Source of the DNA: PALSA-555 sp963821325
GTDB lineage: Bacteria; Actinomycetota; Acidimicrobiia; IMCC26256; PALSA-555
Length of the DNA: 64,000 bases
Direction of reading: 5' to 3'
NCBI GenBank assembly: GCA_963821325.1
Contig: CAWGDC010000001.1
Coordinates: 682,001-746,000 of the forward strand
Part shown: positions 44,085 to 52,352 of the stretch, one piece after another
Layout: the number at the start of each line of letters is the position of its first letter
How positions within the stretch are numbered: position 1 is the stretch's first letter
Made by a program: the position numbers and the translations under genes
Notes under the pieces: generated by a model
Seen by the model: only the letters and a program-made list of their open reading frames with translations
Databases searched by the model: none
What the model was told of the DNA's origin: nothing

Positions 44085-45212
44085 GTGGCGTGGCACGGCT
44101 ATGCGGTCATCGACGCCGACGGGCACGGCGGGGAGCCGCCGCGCTGGCGTCGACGGATCCCCGACGCCTTCCGGTCCCAGATGGCGGCGTACGTCCACTC
44201 GATGAAGCTGACCTACGCCGACGTGCCCGGCGGCGGGCTCCAGCTCAACGACGAGAACCCGCGGGAGGCGACCTGGGATGACGAGGACGAGGTGGACTTC
44301 GACCCGAGCATGCGGGCGGGCATGTCGGACCCGGCGGCGCGGCTCGACGACATGGATCTCGAGGGCATCGACGTCACGGTGATGTTCCCGCCCGGCTCGG
44401 GGGAGGAGTGGGCGCTGGGTGACCCGACGTTCGCCGGGGCGTTGTGCCGCACCTTGAACGACGCCCGCGCCGAGTACGCGGCGTTCGCACCCGAGCGCCT
44501 CAAGGTGGTCGCGAAGCTCCCGATGCTCGAGCCGCCGATGGCCGCTGACGAGCTGGAACGCTGCGTGACGGAGCATCGGTTCGTCGGCATGGTGACCGCC
44601 CAGCACATCCTCGAGCGCAACCTCGACGACCCGGCGTTCGACGTGGTGTGGGCGACGGCGCAGCGACTCGGCGTCCCGGTGTGCGTCCACGGGGGCGGCC
44701 AAGCGCCGGGGCAGGTGCCGATCGCTATCGACCGGTTCGCCACTCGGCTGGCCAAGCACGCCATCACCCACCCGGTCGGCGCCATGCTGGCGTTGACCAG
44801 CTTCACGGTCGGCGGCGTGCTGGCCCGGTTCCCGGACCTGCGCGTGGCGTTCCTCGAGGCCGGTGCCGGGTGGCTGCCGTTCTGGCTCGAGCGGCTCGAC
44901 GAGCACTGGGAGCTGCTGCCCGAGCAGGCGCCCGCCCTGGACCGGCCCCCGTCGACGTACTTCAGCGGCCGCGGGTTCGTGTCGTGCGAGCCGGAGGAGC
45001 GCAGCGTCCCGTGGGTGCTCGACCGCGTCGGCGACGAGACCGTCTGCTACGCGTCGGACTACTGCCACTGGGACTGCGCCTTCCCACGCAGCGTGCAGCT
45101 GCTCGGCGAGCGCGCCGACCTGTCCGACGCCCGCAAGGCCGCCGTGCTGGCGGGCAACGCCGCCCGGCTCTACGGGCTCGCCGTCCCCGAATCGGGCACA
45201 CTGGAGCCATGA
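44085..45212 (+). CDS. Amidohydrolase family protein (ACMSD-like)
   Basis: A 375-residue amidohydrolase-2 family protein: VIDADGHGGEPPRWR near the start, DLEGIDVTVMFPPGSG, CVHGGGQAPGQVPI with a metal-site His, and YASDYCHWDCAFPRSVQ with the catalytic Asp near 325. The motif order is that of the ACMSD/gamma-resorcylate decarboxylase group, acting as decarboxylases or hydrolases on aromatic or ring-derived acids. The GTG start has CATGAT six bases upstream. The cupin gene overlaps its stop by four bases. Confidence 0.88.
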   Translation: MAWHGYAVIDADGHGGEPPRWRRRIPDAFRSQMAAYVHSMKLTYADVPGGGLQLNDENPREATWDDEDEVDFDPSMRAGMSDPAARLDDMDLEGIDVTVMFPPGSGEEWALGDPTFAGALCRTLNDARAEYAAFAPERLKVVAKLPMLEPPMAADELERCVTEHRFVGMVTAQHILERNLDDPAFDVVWATAQRLGVPVCVHGGGQAPGQVPIAIDRFATRLAKHAITHPVGAMLALTSFTVGGVLARFPDLRVAFLEAGAGWLPFWLERLDEHWELLPEQAPALDRPPSTYFSGRGFVSCEPEERSVPWVLDRVGDETVCYASDYCHWDCAFPRSVQLLGERADLSDARKAAVLAGNAARLYGLAVPESGTLEP

Positions 45213-45691
45213 CCATCACCGAGGTTCAGCCGACCGCGGTCCACGTCGCCGCCGACGAGCTCCCCTTCGTCGACATCGGGGACGGCAACCAGCTCAAGGT
45301 GCTCCAAGTCAAGGAGCGCGAAGGGCTCTGGATCGTGGAGAACATCTTCCAGCCGGGCTTCGAGGTGCCCACCCACCGGCACACCGGACCCGTGTGGGGC
45401 TACACGACGTCGGGCGCGTGGAAGTACAAGGAGTACGACTACGTGAACCGGGCCGGATCGTTCCTCTACGAGCCGGCCGGTTCGGTGCACACCCTCACCT
45501 GCGTCGAGGCGGACACCCGTGTCTGGTTCCACATGTACGGCGCCAACCTGAACCTCGACGCCGACGGCAACGTCGAGAGCGTCACCGACGGCGCCGGCAC
45601 CCTCGCCGCCTACTACCTGCTCTGCGAGGCGCAGGGACTCCCCCGCCCCAACGTCTTGACCGCTGACCTCGGACCGCCGATGGGCCGGTGA
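45209..45691 (+). CDS. Cupin protein (dihydroxyacetophenone-dioxygenase/ChrR-like)
   Basis: A 160-residue single-cupin protein: FEVPTHRHTGPVWGYTTSGAWKYKEYDYVNRAGSFLYEPAGSVHTL carries the two cupin motifs with three histidines and a carboxylate for a metal. Related proteins are 2,4'-dihydroxyacetophenone dioxygenases that cleave a C-C bond. Its ATG overlaps the amidohydrolase stop (ATGA), so both act in the same, unidentified catabolic step series. Confidence 0.85.
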   Translation: MTITEVQPTAVHVAADELPFVDIGDGNQLKVLQVKEREGLWIVENIFQPGFEVPTHRHTGPVWGYTTSGAWKYKEYDYVNRAGSFLYEPAGSVHTLTCVEADTRVWFHMYGANLNLDADGNVESVTDGAGTLAAYYLLCEAQGLPRPNVLTADLGPPMGR

Positions 45692-45752
45692 ACGCACGCC
45701 GGTCAACACGTCATGGCACGTTCGATCGAGCGACCCCGCGTCACGGGGACCG

Positions 45753-45826
45753 CGCCCAGGGTCGGACTCGAACCGACGACCTGCCGCTTAGGAGGCGGCT
45801 GCTCTGTCCACTGAGCCTACCTGGGC
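45753..45826 (-). tRNA. tRNA-Arg (anticodon CCU)
   Basis: A full cloverleaf can be drawn on the minus strand: acceptor GCCCAGG with CCTGGGC, D stem GCTC/GAGC, anticodon stem GCCGC/GCGGC with loop CTCCTAA giving anticodon CCU (reads AGG), T arm GTCGG-TTCGAGT-CCGAC and discriminator G. No CCA is encoded. A short gene-poor stretch lies on its 5' side. Confidence 0.95.
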
Positions 45827-45833
45827 ACGGGCA

Positions 45834-45866
45834 TGTGACGAACACGGTCACGAACCTGTGACGAAC
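45834..45866 (-). repeat. Three near-identical 10-base direct repeats upstream of tRNA-Arg
   Basis: On the plus strand TGTGACGAAC (45834), GGTCACGAAC (45846) and TGTGACGAAC (45857) follow one another at 12- and 11-base spacing, about one helical turn, starting eight bases upstream of the tRNA 5' end. They could be binding sites for a regulator of the tRNA promoter or remnants of an attachment region. Confidence 0.55.
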
Positions 45867-46221
45867 CTCGCCTCAGGCCCGTTTCCAGACTCAAGGTCGC
45901 CCGCGGCCTCGTCCGACTGACATGTACCCGAATGGTCGGCTGCTCGGCAGCCGCCTGGGGCCCGTTGAGACTACGGCGAGCGATGACGCTGGTGGCGCTA
46001 CGCGGCGGCTCTGGGTGGACCGGCGGCCAGGCGGTGTCGGTGCCAGGCGAACGAGTTCTCCGGCCGTGAGGCGCTCGACCCGGTTGCACCGCGCCGACGC
46101 CCTGCGGCGGGTGCGGCTCGGCGAGCGAATGCGCCAATGACGAGACCGCAGGTGACTCGGATTTCGGGTCATAGCCGAAAGGTCAACGATGAAGTCGGTG
46201 GGAGCGAGGAGGGCGTAACTC
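45867..46221. other. Gene-poor stretch between tRNA-Arg upstream repeats and the next gene
   Basis: About 355 bases without a gene I can support. Short frames on both strands are Arg/Ser-rich and lack start signals or family features. The base composition appears less G/C-biased at codon-like positions than in neighbouring genes. A purine-rich GAGGAGGGCG just before 46222 is the ribosome-binding site of the following gene. Confidence 0.5.
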
Positions 46222-46770
46222 ATGGCAGATCCCAACTGGGCCGAGCAGGTCACCGCGGTGGCGACGGCGGTCGGGGCGGTGGGCCTCCTCGCGGCGATCG
46301 GCGCTGCGATCTTCGGCGCGCTGCAGGTGCGGGAGGCTCGGCATAACCGACAGACGCAGGTCGCTGCGGATCTCCTCCGCCGTTGGGAGGAGGACGAGCT
46401 GGTCGAGGCTCGTCGGCTGGTCGCTGGGTTCCAGACGAAGGAGGAGCTGGCGAGCGCGTTCGCCGGCTATCGGGCGACGAACGCTCGCGAGGCCTACGTG
46501 CTGTACCGGGAGCTCGACTACTTCGAGCAGCTCGGCGCGCTCGAGCATCTCGGCGCGCTGAACTTCGAGCTCGTGAAGGTGCTGCTCGGCGCTCGGCTGA
46601 TCGACCGGTGGGAGCTCTGGGAGCCGTCGATCCGCGCGATGGGGCCGGCCGGAACCGTCTATCCGATGTTCGCCCAGCTCGCGGCCAAGATGCGACAGGC
46701 CTTGACGGGTAGGCATGGCCGCGCGCGGTCGGGTCTGGGAACCGCGCGGCGTCAGGGGTCGGTGGAGTAG
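46222..46770 (+). CDS. Small membrane-anchored protein of unknown function (DUF4760-like)
   Basis: A 182-residue protein with an N-terminal membrane helix (VATAVGAVGLLAAIGAAIFGAL, about 10-31), then a charged helical domain (LLRRWEEDELVEARRLVAG ... YRELDYFEQLGALEHLG ... LIDRWELWEP) resembling DUF4760-type proteins. The pattern of a helix plus an all-helical cytoplasmic domain is seen; the function is unknown. GAGGAGG lies upstream of the ATG. Its end overlaps the convergent glycosyltransferase stop by 19 bases. Confidence 0.75.
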   Translation: MADPNWAEQVTAVATAVGAVGLLAAIGAAIFGALQVREARHNRQTQVAADLLRRWEEDELVEARRLVAGFQTKEELASAFAGYRATNAREAYVLYRELDYFEQLGALEHLGALNFELVKVLLGARLIDRWELWEPSIRAMGPAGTVYPMFAQLAAKMRQALTGRHGRARSGLGTARRQGSVE

Positions 46771-48365
46771 CGCACCAGGGTGGCGGTGTGGTCGTTGAAG
46801 GGCCGCACGGTGGCGTGGTGCGGGAAGCGGCGCGCCAGCACCCGCTCGAGGGCCTGCAGGGCCGCCGGGTTCGAGGTCGTCGGCGCGGATCGTGGGCCCG
46901 ACGGGTCGGCGGACCACAAGCCACACGACTGTCGCGCGGACGGTCTGGGCGGTGTGGAGCGCGCTCGCGGTGCTCGGCGTGGCGCGGCCGTACGGGTCGG
47001 CCCACGGAACGGGCGGCCACGTCGGACCGACCTGACGGTCGAGCGGCACGATGCCGCGGGCGTAGTAGCCGACGCCGTACTCGGCGTTCGCCGGGAACAC
47101 GAAGACCGCCTGATCGGTGACGCTCTGGTGGGCGACGGTCGCGACGATCCCCGACCAGTCCTCGTCGGCGTGGCGGGCGGCCCACAGCGGCCGGTAGCCG
47201 GTGGAGCCGAGGACGCTGAGGACGCCGACCGCGGCGACCATGAGCAGGGCGCGGTGCTGGACGATCGCGCCGAGCCCGAGCGCGAGGAGCAGGGCGAGGC
47301 CGGGGACGGTGACGGCCAGGTAGCGGGCAAGGAGCAGCGGCTTGGCGACGGAGACGGCGACCAGCAGCGCGGTCGGGATCGACGAACCACACGGCGGCGA
47401 CGGCCGCCGCGGGCTGGGAGCCCCCGGCACGCGAGGCCCGGCATCGGGTGAGCGCCGCGACCAAGCCGACCGCGGCGACGCCGAAGAACGCGACCTGTCC
47501 GACGGTGGCATGGGTGCTGGCGAGCGTCGCCGCGAGGTCGTGGAGCTGCGCCCGGCTGAGCGGTGCGATCCAGTCGACGCCGCCCGTGTCGCCGAGCACG
47601 ACCAGGGCGAGGATCGGGGTCGCCAGCACCGCCAACGTGGCCGTCGCGGCGATCGCGCGGCGTGAGACGACAGCGGTGCGCGCCGGTCGCGAGGGCGGCG
47701 CCGTAGAGCGCGACGAGCACGAGCGCCGCGAACCACTGGGTGTAGAGCGCGAGACCAGCGAACACGACGAAGGTCGTCCAGTGGCGCGCGGCGCCGGTGT
47801 CGAGGGCCCGCAGGAACGCCCAGACGGTGAGCACGACCAGCAGGATGGCCAGCGAGTACGCGCGAGCCTGTCGCGCGTACGTCAAGAAGAACGGGCTCGT
47901 CGCGAGGAGGAGGTCGGCGACGAACGCCGACGGACGGCCGAAGCGCCGCGCCACCGCATGGAAGGCGGGCAGCGTCGCGACCGCGGCGACGACCGACAGC
48001 GAGCGCAGCGCGGTCACGCTGGTGCCGAAGACCCGGGTCCAGGCCCACAGCACGACGTAGTAGAGACCGGCGGCTCGGTCGCCACCGGAGCTGCCGAGGA
48101 CGTGGAGCAGGTCGCCAAGGGTGTGCCCGCTGATCGCCCAGCTGGCGGCCTCGTCCCCGGTGAGGCTCTGGCGCCCGACGGTCCAGGCGGCCGCGACCGC
48201 GAAGACCAAGGTCACGAGGACGAGCGCGAGGACCTCCCCACGCGACCAGCCGGGCGTGTCGCCCACGGCGGACGGGGGGCGCCCCGCCGGCGCGGGTTGC
48301 TCGCGTCGGGGTCGCTCGTCGACCGGTGCGCCACCGCGGGCCGTACCGGCCGGGTGCGGGATCAT
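46752..48365 (-). CDS. ArnT/PMT-like membrane glycosyltransferase, three +1 frameshifts
   Basis: A GT-C fold membrane enzyme of about 537 residues using a polyprenyl-phosphate sugar. The first loop carries the acidic motif GRQSLTGDEAASW; then come AFLRALDTGAARHWTTFVVFAGLALYTQW and about ten helices. Frames change at 47681 (GGCG for one Gly), 47380 (GTCG for one Val) and 46872 (CTCG for one Leu); rejoined, the protein ends ERVLARRFPHHATVRPFNDHTATL and stops at 46752. Length is a multiple of three once the three bases are dropped. The acceptor is unknown; divergent from another polytopic protein. Confidence 0.8.
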   Translation of the reverse strand: MIPHPAGTARGGAPVDERPRREQPAPAGRPPSAVGDTPGWSRGEVLALVLVTLVFAVAAAWTVGRQSLTGDEAASWAISGHTLGDLLHVLGSSGGDRAAGLYYVVLWAWTRVFGTSVTALRSLSVVAAVATLPAFHAVARRFGRPSAFVADLLLATSPFFLTYARQARAYSLAILLVVLTVWAFLRALDTGAARHWTTFVVFAGLALYTQWFAALVLVALYGAALATGAHRCRLTPRDRRDGHVGGAGDPDPRPGRARRHGRRRLDRTAQPGAAPRPRGDARQHPCHRRTGRVLRRRRGRLGRGAHPMPGLACRGLPARGGRRRRVVRRSRPRCWSPSPSPSRCSLPATWPSPSPASPCSSRSGSARSSSTAPCSWSPRSASSASSAPPATGRCGPPATPTRTGRGSSRPSPTRASPIRRSSCSRRTPSTASATTPAASCRSTVRSVRRGRPFRGPTRTAAPRRAPRARSTPPRPSARQSCGLWSADPSGPRSAPTTSNPAALQALERVLARRFPHHATVRPFNDHTATLVRYSTDP

Positions 48366-48590
48366 CGTCGACAAGGTGGGCCGCCTGGGTTGTCGCGCCG
48401 GGAAGCAGAACGGGCGACGCTCGGATTGGATACCAGACCACGCGCCCATCGGGAGGGCAGCGTCGGCAGGCCGGTTCCGTATCCGGATGGCAGATGCCGA
48501 GGTCGGGCAAGATGCTGGCCGTACGGCCTGGGCCGCGGGTTGGTGAACGGGAGCCAGACGCTTGACACCCACGTCCTCGGGGGCGCCGTG

Positions 48591-50048
48591 ATGGACGGGT
48601 GGTCGCACGCGGCTCGGCGCCATTGGCTGTTCCTGGCGGCGCTGGCCGTCGGGACCAGCCTGCGGGTGATCGCCCAGTTCGCCTACCGGCCGGCGCTGCT
48701 GTACATCGATTCGTACCGGTACCTGCACGACCTGAACTTCGACCCGACGAAGAGCGAGCCGGTCGGGTACCCGGTGATCGTGCTGCGCCCGCTGCTGTTC
48801 CTGTTCGGGAACCTGGCGAGCGTCGCCGCCCTCCAGCACCTGCTCGGGCTCGCGCTCGGCGTGGCCATCTACGCGCTGTTGCTGCGCCGCGGCGCCCGGC
48901 CCTGGGTGGGCGCGGTGGCGGCGCTGCCCGTGCTGCTGAACGCGTACCAGATCCAGATCGAGCAGAACGTGCTCGCCGAGACGCTCTTCGAGGTGCTGCT
49001 CGTCGGCGGGATCGTCGCGCTGCTGTGGAACCGGCAGCCGAAGCTCACCGCGCTCATCGCGAGCGGGATCCTCCTCGGGGTCGCGGTCACCGTCCGGACC
49101 GTGGGGTTGCCGCTGATCGTCCCGGCCGCGGTCTACGCCGCGGTGGCCGGCCCGCGAGGGTCGGGGCGCGTGGTGCGGGCGGGGATCGTCGCCGCGGCGT
49201 TCGTGCTCCCCGTCGCGGTCTACGTCGGCTACTACCACCACTGGTCGCACCGCGTCGGGCTGACGACCGCCGACGCGGCGGTGCTCGCGGGTCGGGCCGA
49301 GGTGATCGTCGACTGTCACGGCCTGTCGCTGCCGAGCGACGAGCGGGTGCTCTGCCCGCCCGAGCCCCTCGGTCACCGTCTGGGCGTCGACCAGTACGCG
49401 CACGATGCCCACACGCCGATCTCGCACGTCGTGCCGCCCCCCGGGAAGACCCGCGACAACGTCCTGCGGTCCTTCGCGTACCGCGTCTTCGAGCATCAGC
49501 CGCTCGACCTGGCCCGCGTGGTGTTCGACGACTTCGCGAAGAACTTCGCGTGGTCGCCGACCACGTCCCACGGCGACCGGCCGGTGAGCCGCTGGCAGTT
49601 CCAGCACTCCTACCCGACCTTCCCGGGCATGAACGCGGCGGAGACGTTGTCCGAGCACGGGGGCGGCGGTCCGTCGGTCCTGCACCCGCTCACCACCTTC
49701 TTGCGCGACTACCAGCTCACCGTCGGCTTCGTGCCGGGTCCGGTGCTCGCCGGCCTGTTCCTGCTCGGGCTGGCGGGTGGCGTCGGCGTGGGGCGAGCCC
49801 GCCGCTCGGGGCTGCGGGCGGCGTGCCTCCTGCCCACGGTCGCGGGGCTGGTGCTCCTGCTCGGCGCCGACTTCTTCGAGTTCTCCTGGCGGTACCAGCT
49901 GCCGGTGCTCGCCCTGGTACCGATCGGCGCGGGGCTCGCCGTCGTCGCGCTCACCCGCGGCGGCGAGCCGGACCGCGCGGCGTCGGGTGCCAGGACGACG
50001 CGGACGACCCCGCGAGACGTGGCACCGGATGCGGTGTCCTCGCGCTAG
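48591..50048 (+). CDS. Polytopic membrane protein, glycosyltransferase-like
   Basis: A 485-residue integral membrane protein with about nine helices. The first periplasmic loop has YIDSYRYLHDLNFDPTKSEPVGYPVI, with Asp residues where GT-C glycosyltransferases bind lipid phosphate sugars, and a large loop (about 215-365) contains DYQLTVGF and SRWQFQHSYPTFPG. A sugar transferase or lipid-linked polymer role is inferred from the fold and the divergent glycosyltransferase neighbour. ATG at 48591 is chosen for the hydrophobic region that follows; GTG at 48543 is an alternative. Confidence 0.75.
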   Translation: MDGWSHAARRHWLFLAALAVGTSLRVIAQFAYRPALLYIDSYRYLHDLNFDPTKSEPVGYPVIVLRPLLFLFGNLASVAALQHLLGLALGVAIYALLLRRGARPWVGAVAALPVLLNAYQIQIEQNVLAETLFEVLLVGGIVALLWNRQPKLTALIASGILLGVAVTVRTVGLPLIVPAAVYAAVAGPRGSGRVVRAGIVAAAFVLPVAVYVGYYHHWSHRVGLTTADAAVLAGRAEVIVDCHGLSLPSDERVLCPPEPLGHRLGVDQYAHDAHTPISHVVPPPGKTRDNVLRSFAYRVFEHQPLDLARVVFDDFAKNFAWSPTTSHGDRPVSRWQFQHSYPTFPGMNAAETLSEHGGGGPSVLHPLTTFLRDYQLTVGFVPGPVLAGLFLLGLAGGVGVGRARRSGLRAACLLPTVAGLVLLLGADFFEFSWRYQLPVLALVPIGAGLAVVALTRGGEPDRAASGARTTRTTPRDVAPDAVSSR

Positions 50049-50105
50049 CGACCGGCGAGAACGACGCGCCCGAGTGGCGTTCAGCGCCTGGTCACGACCG
50101 GTGCG

Positions 50106-52244
50106 CTACGCGCTGTTGGGGATGGTCGGGGGCGTGGTGCTGGCGTTGCCGGCGATCTGCGCGTAGTTGGACACCGACGGGAACTTCTCCCCGGCGGGGC
50201 CCGCGCCGAACACGGTCAAGAGATTCTTGGTGACGGCGACCGCGAGCGGGTTGTAGTCCGAACCGGGCCCGGGCTGGGACACCTTCGTGATCCAGTAGAT
50301 CGTGCCCGACGCGAAGACACCGGCGCCGCTTGGCGCGGAGTAGTAGGTCATGTCGGCGTAGCTCGGACGGCCGTTACAGACGAGCGGCGAGTGGGCGATG
50401 ATCGTCACGTTGTGGGGACCGGCTTGGTTCGGGTAGTAGCGGTCGTACTCCGTGCCGACGCCGACCGGAATGATGGCCCCGGCTTTGATGTTCGTCCCGG
50501 CGAGCACCCACGACGACGGGTCGACGAACACCAGGTCGGCGCTCACCGGGTTCGACTCGTACTGCTCGCCGATCATGATGCTCTCGGGCCGCGAGACCGG
50601 CGGGTCGCGCCAGTTCACCGTGGTGAGCGCGGGATCGGTGGTCGAGAGTGGGTCCTCGGCCGCGGACTTGTAGCAGACCTGGTGGCGGTTCGGTCCCCGC
50701 GCCGACGGCTCGAAGCGGATCTGGCGGAACGCGGCGTTCGCTCCGAGGAACGCCAGGTTGACGCCCGCGTCCCGTGCCGCCTCGGCGCCGTTCCGCATCG
50801 CCAGCGACCAGTACTCGTCGTGCCCCAGCGACCAGAAGGAGCGGTGCCGCAGGAGCAGGTTCGGGTTCTGATGGACGTCGACGTCGGTCGTGTACGTGAC
50901 GTCGAGCCCCATCTGCTCCATCAGCATGATGAGCGGGTGCTCGAGACCGAGGAAGTCGCTCGAGCCGTCGCCCTTGTCGTACGGCCGTTCGAACGACACG
51001 ATGCGGGCTCGGTGCGCGAAGTCCTGGCCGCGGCCCGTCACGCCGTAGTACAGGGAGTATCCGCCCCACTGGTTGTACGCCTGCCAGCTCGTCACCGAGT
51101 TCTGGACGAGGTACGCGGCTTCGCTGCTGTCGTCCCGCACGGTGAGCGGGACGTGGTGCTGGAAGCCGTCGGCGCCTTGCAGCTTGATCAGGTACACGCC
51201 GGGCGGGAACTGCGACGTGAGGGTGAGCTCGAACGACGGGTTCCAGTTCGCTTCGACCATGTTCGTGCCGGGCGTGATCGTCGGTGCCGCCTGCCGGGCA
51301 CCCGGGATCGTCCCGGACGACCACACCAGCCGGCCGCCGTGACCCTGGTAGTAGCCCATGCGGTAGGCCTGCGCGGTGAACGTCGGCGCCTGGGTCGACA
51401 CGTAGATCGTGACGGTCTCGCCGCGGACGGCGCTCACCTGGCTCGCGTAGCCCTCGATCTGGTTGGTGCCGCCGTTGTCGAGGTTCCAGTCGCTCGTGCC
51501 GGGCTTGGCGTTCTCGGCCCGGACCCACTTCGCGTAGATCGATCGTCCCGACTTCGGTGCGCGACCCGCGCGGTCGACGAGCGGGCGCGCGACGCCACCG
51601 CTGCCGCTGCCGGACTCCCAGGGGTGGAGCAGGCCGGCGACCGCCGCGGCGGTCCCGGCGCCCAGTGCGCCCACGAGGAACTTGCGTCGGCTGAACACGC
51701 TCGGCTCGGCGGCGGCTGACGCCCGCACCGTCGAGCTCGCCCGCAGGGGGGTGACGAGCGCGTCGCCGCTCGTCCTGACGGCCGCGGCGATCTCGGGGTC
51801 GAGGTCCTCCCACCGCACCGCACGAAGCCACTCGACGGGCCGCTGGTGGCGGATCCCGGTCGGCGCCGTCTCGTCGTAGCGGTACGCGCCGGTGACCCGA
51901 CCGAACCAGACGGCGTCGGCGGTCGGCAGGGCGACGAGATCGCGGTCAGCGATTCGGCGGACGAACGCGTGGATCGACGCGGCCACGGCGCGGCGCGCGG
52001 CCCGTCGTGCGTGCGGCACGGTGGCTCGCACGACCTCGCCCGCGTCGGCCGAGGTGCTCACCGCGGTGAGGTCGGTGAGGCCTCGGACGCCGAGCCCGAT
52101 GACGCCCGCGACTCGGGCGGGCTCCACGGTGGCCGGGTCGGCGCGGACGAGCCAGAGCGCCACGGGGATCAGAACCTCCAGAGGGTGCAGCCACCGCCCG
52201 GTCGAGCGCGGGTGCCAGACGACGACCGAGGATACGGCAGGCAC
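50106..52244 (-). CDS. Fusion: PUA-like (Mrr N-terminal type) domain, Tat signal, N,N-dimethylformamidase beta-like domain
   Basis: A 712-residue frame with two unrelated parts. Residues about 75-165 resemble the PUA-like N-terminal domain found in Mrr-type restriction proteins (IHAFVRRIADRDLVALPT, WFGRVTGAYRYD, HQRPVEWLR). At 184-205 there is a twin-arginine signal, FSRRKFLVGALGAGTAAAVAGLL, followed by a secreted domain with YRMGYYQGHGGRLVW, VTSWQAYNQWGGYSLY and SFWSLGHDEYWS, which is the DMF-amidase large-subunit-like fold. A Tat signal 180 residues inside a protein is odd. Internal GTGs (for example at 51728) could start the exported protein separately. Substrate unknown. Confidence 0.75.
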   Translation of the reverse strand: MPAVSSVVVWHPRSTGRWLHPLEVLIPVALWLVRADPATVEPARVAGVIGLGVRGLTDLTAVSTSADAGEVVRATVPHARRAARRAVAASIHAFVRRIADRDLVALPTADAVWFGRVTGAYRYDETAPTGIRHQRPVEWLRAVRWEDLDPEIAAAVRTSGDALVTPLRASSTVRASAAAEPSVFSRRKFLVGALGAGTAAAVAGLLHPWESGSGSGGVARPLVDRAGRAPKSGRSIYAKWVRAENAKPGTSDWNLDNGGTNQIEGYASQVSAVRGETVTIYVSTQAPTFTAQAYRMGYYQGHGGRLVWSSGTIPGARQAAPTITPGTNMVEANWNPSFELTLTSQFPPGVYLIKLQGADGFQHHVPLTVRDDSSEAAYLVQNSVTSWQAYNQWGGYSLYYGVTGRGQDFAHRARIVSFERPYDKGDGSSDFLGLEHPLIMLMEQMGLDVTYTTDVDVHQNPNLLLRHRSFWSLGHDEYWSLAMRNGAEAARDAGVNLAFLGANAAFRQIRFEPSARGPNRHQVCYKSAAEDPLSTTDPALTTVNWRDPPVSRPESIMIGEQYESNPVSADLVFVDPSSWVLAGTNIKAGAIIPVGVGTEYDRYYPNQAGPHNVTIIAHSPLVCNGRPSYADMTYYSAPSGAGVFASGTIYWITKVSQPGPGSDYNPLAVAVTKNLLTVFGAGPAGEKFPSVSNYAQIAGNASTTPPTIPNSA

Positions 52245-52352
52245 CCCGGGAGACCCCGGTCGGGCTGGGTGGCCGTCGCTTCGGCTGGCTGGCGTGTCGA
52301 CACGCGCCGCGGGCGGTGGCGCGACCGCCGGCCGCCGTCGTGCTGGCCGGCG

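Noticed and set aside
45834..45866. CRISPR array
   Set aside because: The three 10-base units have no spacers of constant length and no cas genes are present; no other regularly spaced repeats were noticed in the window.
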